Assembly: GCA_023460795.1 (NCBI GenBank)
Contig: JAEWPC010000090.1
Span: 124,001-188,000 of the forward strand
Length of the DNA: 64,000 bases
From: Bacillota bacterium
GTDB taxonomy: Bacteria > Bacillota > Bacilli > Paenibacillales > Paenibacillaceae
Direction: 5' to 3'
Part shown: piece after piece, positions 58,837 to 64,000 of the stretch
Layout of the letters: each line of letters opens with the position of its first letter
Numbering within the stretch: the first letter of the stretch is position 1
The notes under the pieces: generated by a model
Databases searched by the model: none
What the model saw: only the letters and a program-made list of their open reading frames with translations
Told to the model about the DNA's origin: nothing
Program-made: the position numbers and the translations under genes

Positions 58837-59505
58837 TCACGTCTTGCGCGGGACTACGGAAATTTTATGCAAAGGGACGTCCAGGCCGCGTGATACCGCT
58901 TCGGCGATTAGTTTATGAACCGTCGCGTTCTCCGCGCCTTTAGCCACGATGATAACGCCTCTGACTTTGGGTTTCAGCTTCTTCACGACGATCGGCGACT
59001 GTCCGTCGTTCACTTCGTACAGAACGACTTGGCCGTCGTTCGTCACTTCCGTGATGTGTCGGTTGGCGCCGTTACGGTCGGACTCCTCGGTAATTTGCTG
59101 CGTCCTTTTCTCGTTCAAGCCGAGCACCGTCTCCTCCGTAGACTCGACGGTTACGAGCACCTGCGCCGTCCCGACGCCGACGATCGTCTCCAGCAATTCC
59201 TTCAGCCTGTTCTCGAGCTGGCTCTCGATGTCGGTGAACGGATCGTCCTGCTTGCTGTCGCCTCCGCCGACGAATGCTTCCTGCTGGGGGACGTCCTCAT
59301 CCCGGGGCGGCGACAAATCCGATCCGCCGCCGGGATCGACCGGCTTGATATTCAACAAGGAGGCGGCGAGCAGCAGCGCCGCGCCGATCAGACCGACGAG
59401 CACCAGCCAGCGAAATGCCTTGATTCTGCGCGGCCCCCCCGGTCCGCCGGCATCGCCTTTGCCTCCCCCGATGAACGCTTCCATCTGCTGCAGCCAATTG
59501 GCCAT
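58837..59505 (-). CDS. spoIIIAG: Stage III sporulation protein AG
   Basis: 222 residues: one membrane helix (WLVLVGLIGAALLLAASLL, about 29-47) and a ring-building domain (about 90-222) with ETIVGVGTAQVLVTVESTEE and KVRGVIIVAKGAENATVHKLIAEAVSRGL, in the secretin-related fold known for AG. It forms a large ring in the channel linking mother cell and forespore. It overlaps nothing; spoIIIAF ends 4 bp upstream. Confidence 0.93.
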   Translation of the reverse strand: MANWLQQMEAFIGGGKGDAGGPGGPRRIKAFRWLVLVGLIGAALLLAASLLNIKPVDPGGGSDLSPPRDEDVPQQEAFVGGGDSKQDDPFTDIESQLENRLKELLETIVGVGTAQVLVTVESTEETVLGLNEKRTQQITEESDRNGANRHITEVTNDGQVVLYEVNDGQSPIVVKKLKPKVRGVIIVAKGAENATVHKLIAEAVSRGLDVPLHKISVVPRKT

Positions 59506-59509
59506 CCTC

Positions 59510-60268
59510 TCACCTCCTTGCCCTGCCTGCCTGCGTCGCGGGCTGCGAATCCGATACTTGCGATACTTCTATTAACGCGGAGGCGATGCCGAATTTATTC
59601 GATACGAGGGATACGACCCTGTTCTCCGTCTCGCGGTCGAGACGGTTCTCTTCCTGTTCCGCCATCGCTTCGAACGCCCCGTCTTCGCCTTTCGATTCGC
59701 GATCCGGTTCTCGCTCGCCGCCGACCTCGACGCGAATATCGACGTCCGCGATCGGATCGACGCCTCTCACCGCCGCGATGTTGCCTCGCGGCAATGCGGC
59801 CTCTAACCCGTCATCGCCTTCGAGCACGACTTTAATGCCCGTGATCGTCCAGTTCCCGTCTTTGCCCTGCGCGGTTTGCACGTCCACGCTTCTTACCGCG
59901 CGTTCCTCGCTCAGCTCGATGTCGGATCGAATAGCCGCGGCCAACCGCGTAGATACGAGGTTCGCCGCCTGCTCCGACTGTCGTCCGCGAAGTCGCTCAC
60001 CCTGCGCTTCGATCATCGCGAGCTGATCCGGCGCTCCTTGCGGCGATTTCGCGACGGTGTCGATCCCGTCCGCGAGCTTGCCGACGAAGTCGCCTTTCAT
60101 CCAGCTAAGCACCGGCGTCGCGACCGTCAGCAGGACGAAGAGCCCCGCGACAAGCCTGACGTATCTTTGCATCGTGCGGTTGGGAAGCAGCAAGTCGATG
60201 ATCGAAGCCAGCAGGAGCACCGCAATGATCTGGCGCAGCCAGCCCGCCAACCCATCCATCAGCCCCAT
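59510..60268 (-). CDS. spoIIIAF: Stage III sporulation protein AF
   Basis: 252 residues: two N-terminal membrane helices (about 10-27 and 36-54, with NRTMQRYVRLVAGLFVLL), then a soluble domain that ends VSLVSNKFGIASALIEVSQV. Longer than B. subtilis AF (about 206) because of an acidic insert (about 170-215, GEREPDRESKGEDGAFEAM). It is 19 bp after spoIIIAE and 4 bp before spoIIIAG. Confidence 0.9.
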   Translation of the reverse strand: MGLMDGLAGWLRQIIAVLLLASIIDLLLPNRTMQRYVRLVAGLFVLLTVATPVLSWMKGDFVGKLADGIDTVAKSPQGAPDQLAMIEAQGERLRGRQSEQAANLVSTRLAAAIRSDIELSEERAVRSVDVQTAQGKDGNWTITGIKVVLEGDDGLEAALPRGNIAAVRGVDPIADVDIRVEVGGEREPDRESKGEDGAFEAMAEQEENRLDRETENRVVSLVSNKFGIASALIEVSQVSDSQPATQAGRARR

Positions 60269-60287
60269 CCGCCTTAGCCCCCTCGCG

Positions 60288-61529
60288 TTATCGAATCATG
60301 ATCGCCGCGTTGCCCGCCGTCAGAATGATCGTCACCGCCAGGAAGAACATCAGCCCTACCGACGCCAGCGCCGCGAAGACGTAGATGAGCGTCTTGCCGA
60401 TCGTCTGCAGGCAGTGCACGATCGGCGTGTCCCCGAGCGGCTGCATGATCGCGCCGGCCAGGCGATAGATCAAGGCGAGCGTGAGCACCTTCAGCGCGGG
60501 GAACGCGCACAGGAACAGCAGGATGATGACGCCGGCGATGCCGACCGCGTTCTTGACGAGCAGGCTCGCCGACATGACCGTGTCCGCCGCGTCCGAGAAC
60601 ATGCGGCCGACGACCGGCACGAAGTTGCCGGTGACGAACTTCGCCGTGCGAAGCGCGACGCCGTCCGTCACCGCGCCCGTGGCTCCCTGCACCGACAGCA
60701 CGCCGAGGAAGATCGTCAGCATGACGCCGAGCAGTCCGACCGCGACGTTCCGCAGCAAGTTCGCCAGATGCGTCACCTTGTACCGTTCGGTAATCGAACT
60801 GACCAGGTGCAAGACAGCCGAGAAGAACAAGAGCGGGAACACGACGAGATGGATGAACGTCCCGATCGTATGGATCATGAATACGATCAGCGGATGCAGT
60901 ACGGCCGCGGAAGCGATGCCGCCGGTTCCGGCGAGCAGCGTCAGCAGCAGCGGGACCATCGCGAGCATGAACTCCACCATGCTGCTGATCGCGTCTCCCG
61001 CGAAGGAAGTCGCCGTTCGAAAGCTGTTGACCGCCAGGATGATCAGCACCATGTAGGCGATCGCGTAGGCGACTTTGCTGACCGCGTTGCGTTCGAAGGC
61101 GTTCTGCATCGTCTCGAGCAGCATCGTGAACACGGTCAACAGCACGATCGTGACGAGCAGCTTACCGCTGTACAGCACCTCGTGAAGGAAGAACTTGGCG
61201 AGACCGGCAATCGCTTGCCCCGTGCTCCATCCTTCCCCGCTCGGAAACATCAGCTCGTGCAGCTCCGGCAGCTTCCCGTCCGGAAAATATCCGCCGTACT
61301 CGCGCTTCAGGTTATTCCAATATTGCTGAATTTCTTGCGTGTTCACGTCTTCGCTCTGATCCTTGGCAAGTTCGCCCGATATCTCCGCGCCGGATGCGGC
61401 AGGATCGGCATGCCCGATCTCGGCAGGCTCCGCGGCTTGGACGGTTCCGAAGCTGCCCAAGAGCAGGCAGATAACGATGACGACGAGCGCAATCCCGAGC
61501 TTCATGCCCTTTTCCATATGGCGGCGCAT
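60288..61529 (-). CDS. spoIIIAE: Stage III sporulation protein AE
   Basis: 413 residues with a signal peptide (LGIALVVIVICLLLGSFGTVQAA) and about eight membrane helices from residue 110 on. SpoIIIAE is the large polytopic subunit, distantly like the type III secretion export apparatus. GGAGGTAA lies before the ATG. It is between spoIIIAD and spoIIIAF in a tight operon. Confidence 0.94.
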   Translation of the reverse strand: MRRHMEKGMKLGIALVVIVICLLLGSFGTVQAAEPAEIGHADPAASGAEISGELAKDQSEDVNTQEIQQYWNNLKREYGGYFPDGKLPELHELMFPSGEGWSTGQAIAGLAKFFLHEVLYSGKLLVTIVLLTVFTMLLETMQNAFERNAVSKVAYAIAYMVLIILAVNSFRTATSFAGDAISSMVEFMLAMVPLLLTLLAGTGGIASAAVLHPLIVFMIHTIGTFIHLVVFPLLFFSAVLHLVSSITERYKVTHLANLLRNVAVGLLGVMLTIFLGVLSVQGATGAVTDGVALRTAKFVTGNFVPVVGRMFSDAADTVMSASLLVKNAVGIAGVIILLFLCAFPALKVLTLALIYRLAGAIMQPLGDTPIVHCLQTIGKTLIYVFAALASVGLMFFLAVTIILTAGNAAIMIR

Positions 61530-61558
61530 CCGTTACCTCCGATCCTTCGCGAAGCGCT

Positions 61559-61957
61559 TCAGGCCGGCAGCAAGTTCAACACCGTCTCCACGATGACGCT
61601 GATGATGGGCACCGCCATGACCAGGATGAGCATTTTGCCGGCGAACTCGATTTTCGAGGCGATGCTTTCAAGTCCGGCGTCTCTGACGATCTGCGCTCCG
61701 AACTCAGCGATGTAGGCGATTCCGATTATTTTCAACATCGTCTTTAAGTAGACCGAAGGAATACCTGAACGATCCGCTAAATCCTCCAGTACGGAGATGA
61801 CGCTATCGATCTGGCCGATCAGCATCAGGAAGATCGCGACGCCGACGAATGCCGCCAGCAAATAGGCGAACATCGGCTTCTGCTCCCGGATGACGAGGAT
61901 GAGCACCGTGGCTAGAAATCCGATTCCGACGATCTGAAGAATGTCCACCCGCCTCAC
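61559..61957 (-). CDS. spoIIIAD: Stage III sporulation protein AD
   Basis: 132 residues, about the family length, with four membrane helices (about 8-24, 31-48, 66-88 and 110-130). The frame opens at GTG 61957; a second GTG at 61948 gives a start closer to Bacillus (MDILQIVGIGF). The stop of spoIIIAC directly abuts it. Part of the membrane complex of the feeding tube. Confidence 0.92.
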   Translation of the reverse strand: MRRVDILQIVGIGFLATVLILVIREQKPMFAYLLAAFVGVAIFLMLIGQIDSVISVLEDLADRSGIPSVYLKTMLKIIGIAYIAEFGAQIVRDAGLESIASKIEFAGKMLILVMAVPIISVIVETVLNLLPA

Positions 61958-62161
61958 CTACTGGAACAAAAATATCGTCTTGATCTCCTGAAACAAATCG
62001 TTGAGCAATCGAACGACCATGAACAAAACGACGACAAAACCGATGACCGTTACCCAGTGCGCCATGTCTTCTTTGCCCATCTGCTTCAGCACCGTATGAA
62101 TCATCGCCACGATGATGCCGATGCCGGCGATTTGGAAGATGGTGCTGATGTCGATGTTCAT
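61958..62161 (-). CDS. spoIIIAC: Stage III sporulation protein AC
   Basis: 67 residues, the normal length, with two membrane helices (IFQIAGIGIIVAMIHTVLK, about 7-25, and WVTVIGFVVVLFMVVRLL, about 37-54) and the AC-type segment GKEDMAHW between them. It lies 15 bp after spoIIIAB and is immediately followed by spoIIIAD. Confidence 0.94.
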   Translation of the reverse strand: MNIDISTIFQIAGIGIIVAMIHTVLKQMGKEDMAHWVTVIGFVVVLFMVVRLLNDLFQEIKTIFLFQ

Positions 62162-62176
62162 CGATACGTCCCCCTA

Positions 62177-62713
62177 CTACACGATCAGAATAACGATCAA
62201 CGCGGCGCCAAGAGCGCCTAGGCTGCGGCTTAGCTTCTCGTAACGCTGCTGTTCGTCCCGCGCGGTCGCTTCTTCAGCTTGAAGCTGCAGCATCGCAAGC
62301 CGGATATGCTTCAGCTGATCTTCGCGTCCGCTCGCGCCGAGCGTCGAGCCAAGCCGGAGCAAAGCTTCTTGCTCGGGAGCGCGCATCGCGGTATCCGCCC
62401 ACCTGCTCGCGATTTCGCGTTCCCAAATTTCCCTGACCGTCTCGCCCGTCCGGGCCGTCTCGTTCGAGAGCGTCCGGGCTATCGCTTTGAATAATGGCGA
62501 GATCGGCGGGGGCACCGCGCTAGCGATTCGATCGAGCGCTTGCGCGAGCGGCGTCTGTCCGTAGCTGATTTCCGTCTCCAGCCGTTGCAGCGCGTGCAGC
62601 AAATGACGGATTTGCTTCGGGCGGGCCGCGTATCTTGCCGCCTGAACGAAGCCGATCATCGTGCCGGCGAACAGAACGAGCACGATTCCGATGAACTTAA
62701 GCACGCTCCTCAT
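62177..62713 (-). CDS. spoIIIAB: Stage III sporulation protein AB
   Basis: 178 residues: an N-terminal helix (FIGIVLVLFAGTMIGFVQAARY, about 7-28), then a soluble helical domain with LLHALQRLETEISYGQTPLAQAL (about 40-62; GspF-like), and a C-terminal membrane helix. Its start overlaps the end of spoIIIAA by 17 nt. AB is likely the adaptor of the ATPase SpoIIIAA, by analogy with type II secretion. Confidence 0.93.
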   Translation of the reverse strand: MRSVLKFIGIVLVLFAGTMIGFVQAARYAARPKQIRHLLHALQRLETEISYGQTPLAQALDRIASAVPPPISPLFKAIARTLSNETARTGETVREIWEREIASRWADTAMRAPEQEALLRLGSTLGASGREDQLKHIRLAMLQLQAEEATARDEQQRYEKLSRSLGALGAALIVILIV

Positions 62714-63815
62714 CTCCTCGCGCGCGTGGATCCGGAGAACGAATCGCCGGCATCGGCCTCGTCTTTACCGTTACTGGAGCAGATGTCGGCGGCGGGGCTG
62801 CCTGCGGAGCATCTCTCGGCACCGCTCCCGTGCGCATGCGGCCGCGCCCCGAGGCTTCGAGCGCCGCTTCCTCCGCAGAGACGATCCGATGCTCGACTTG
62901 CCCCCCGTTCCTCGAGAGCAGCACGTATGCGCCGAATACGCCATCCGCGGCGAGCTGCGCGAGCACGGGACGCGCGAATATATCCGCAATATTGGAAGCG
63001 TGAGCCGTCGCCAGCACCCTGACGCCGGCGTGAATCGCTTCGTTCAGCGCGGCCGCGTCTTCGGGGCGGCCGATCTCGTCGACGACGATCACTTCGGGCG
63101 ACAACGAGCGGACCATCATCATGATGCCTTCCGCTTTCGGGCAGGCATCGAGCACGTCGCTGCGCGGTCCGAGGTCGAACGTCGGCACGCCTCGTTCGCA
63201 TGCGGCGATCTCGGAGCGCTCGTCCACGATGCCGACCTTGCGCCCCCGCCAGCCGATCGCGCGAGGATGATGCCACTCTCCCGCGCTGATGCAACGCGCC
63301 AAATCCCTGATCAGCGTCGTCTTGCCTTGCTGCGGCGGAGATACGATCAGCGTATGGCGTATCGTTCGCGCCTCGAGATCGAGCAGCCCCGGAAGCACCT
63401 GCTTCCCGAAACCGATGCGCGCTCTTGCGATCCGCACGTTGAATCCGGCGATATCCCGAAGGTGCGCGACGGTGCCTTTATCGAGCACCGTTCTTCCCGC
63501 GAGGCCGATGCGATGACCGCCGGGTACGGTCACGTATCCTCTGCGCAGTTCTTCTTCTACCGCATATAGAGAATGGTTCGTAACTCTCTCCAGCAGCGCC
63601 CGAATCTCATCTGTGCCTGGCGCGTAAGCCGATCGATAATCGTCGGTAAGCGATCCGTCCGACCGAACGAAAGCGCTCCGGCTCCCGTACCCGATCTCGA
63701 GAGGGCGATTCTCGCGGACACGGATTTCTTCCAACGTCTGGACCGCATCGCTGGGCAATCGGTCCAACACCCCTCTCAAAGCTGACGGAAATAACGTCAA
63801 TAGAGATGGATTCAC
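62697..63815 (-). CDS. spoIIIAA: Stage III sporulation protein AA (ATPase)
   Basis: 372 residues from the GTG at 63815 (AAAGGGGGG upstream); the frame runs further to 63947 through the SigE promoter, which is not coding. The P-loop is VSPPQQGKTTLIRDL (about 157-171), followed by the Walker B-type VIVVDEIGRPEDAAAL (about 228). The C-terminal tail past about 310 is Arg/Ala/Pro rich and extends beyond the B. subtilis protein (about 307 residues). It powers assembly or transport by the SpoIIIA complex. Confidence 0.94.
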   Translation of the reverse strand: MNPSLLTLFPSALRGVLDRLPSDAVQTLEEIRVRENRPLEIGYGSRSAFVRSDGSLTDDYRSAYAPGTDEIRALLERVTNHSLYAVEEELRRGYVTVPGGHRIGLAGRTVLDKGTVAHLRDIAGFNVRIARARIGFGKQVLPGLLDLEARTIRHTLIVSPPQQGKTTLIRDLARCISAGEWHHPRAIGWRGRKVGIVDERSEIAACERGVPTFDLGPRSDVLDACPKAEGIMMMVRSLSPEVIVVDEIGRPEDAAALNEAIHAGVRVLATAHASNIADIFARPVLAQLAADGVFGAYVLLSRNGGQVEHRIVSAEEAALEASGRGRMRTGAVPRDAPQAAPPPTSAPVTVKTRPMPAIRSPDPRARGDEERA

Positions 63816-63856
63816 GCGAGCCCCCCTTTCGGTACAAGTTGTGATTTGCTGTTTCA

Positions 63857-63884
63857 TATGTATGCTTGTACGCCGGGAATATGC
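63857..63884 (-). promoter_or_regulatory. SigE promoter of the spoIIIA operon
   Basis: Minus-strand GCATATT (63878-63884, full match to KMATATT) and CATACATA (63857-63864, 6 of 7 of CATACAnT) are 13 bp apart, about 40 bp before the spoIIIAA GTG. Mother-cell expression is expected for this operon. Confidence 0.8.
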
Positions 63885-63916
63885 CTGCTTGGACGTTTCA
63901 TCTACCTCTACCTTGC

Positions 63917-64000
63917 CTACTTGCGGAGGATGCCGATTAATAGACAACCTACGCCTGCTAGAATCCAGATGAGCTTGACGGGTGACAGCTTATCCGAGAG
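63917..64000 (-). CDS. yqhV: YqhV-like membrane protein, C-terminal part only
   Basis: Only the last 27 codons lie in the window. They read LSDKLSPVKLIWILAGVGCL then LIGILRK and a stop, a final hydrophobic helix with a Lys/Arg end. This resembles the C-terminus of Bacillus YqhV (DUF2619), whose gene is directly upstream of spoIIIAA, and position and orientation agree. The rest of the gene is outside the window. Confidence 0.6.
   Translation of the reverse strand, partial: LSDKLSPVKLIWILAGVGCLLIGILRK

Noticed and set aside
60057..61715. 552-codon plus-strand ORF opposite spoIIIAF/AE/AD
   Set aside because: Highly charged His/Arg/Asp-rich shadow of three well-supported sporulation genes.
1..64000. 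tRNA, rRNA, insertion sequences, prophage or att sites
   Set aside because: None was recognised; apart from the repeat arrays and structured elements the window is ordinary coding sequence.

Overview
The window is a chromosomal segment of a GC-rich, endospore-forming Firmicute of the Paenibacillaceae type (Paenibacillus/Cohnella-like). The evidence is a nearly complete series of sporulation genes in Bacillus order, a Gram-positive FMN-riboswitch leader, Rho-independent terminators, AGGAGG-type ribosome binding sites with frequent GTG/TTG starts, and recognisable SigH, SigE and SigF promoters with 0A boxes. Most genes lie on the minus strand, so the list below reads in the direction of transcription from high to low coordinates. 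No rRNA, tRNA, transposase or CRISPR array was seen.

Region by region: 58.0-64.0 kb holds the end of yqhV and the complete spoIIIAA-AH operon. 47.1-57.9 kb is a housekeeping run: accB-accC, yqhY (Asp23 family), amaP, a DUF2273 gene, nusB, folD, xseA, xseB, ispA, dxs and tlyA. Next come a conserved hypothetical gene, argR, recN, spoIVB and spo0A. 32.7-41.5 kb is an inserted carbohydrate-uptake island: two ABC permeases, a solute-binding lipoprotein, a YesM/YesN-type two-component pair and a second solute-binding lipoprotein, preceded by a CcpA (cre)-like site. 25.2-32.6 kb carries a PrsA-like foldase, a DUF2627 gene, the branched-chain 2-oxoacid dehydrogenase genes (lpdV-bkdAA-bkdAB-bkdB), lipB and a yqjE-type peptidase. 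18.2-23.2 kb is a second accessory block with an ECF sigma/anti-sigma pair facing a three-gene NEW3-protein/ABC operon. 2.3-18.2 kb returns to the Bacillus-like order: nudF, an endoQ-like gene, spoIIM, fur, yqzK, xerD, deoB, pupG, dacF, spoIIAA-AB-sigF, a reduced spoVA locus, lysA, ppiB and the FMN riboswitch of the rib operon. An ald gene and an ohrR/two-peroxidase module are inserted between fur and yqzK.

Two genes too short for routine ORF calling were recovered: mciZ (18317-18478), a FtsZ inhibitor used in sporulation, and a Prli42-type membrane miniprotein (25101-25196).

The most unusual material is intergenic. Three tandem arrays with unrelated unit sequences (8.62-8.80, 23.43-23.60 and 50.11-50.46 kb) all have a repeat unit of 51 bp. 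In the 23.16-23.90 kb gap, two convergent genes each carry a ~110-nt structured element in the 3' UTR, in the same sense relative to the gene. The two copies differ in their paired bases but keep the pairing. The 51-bp array lies between the two terminators.
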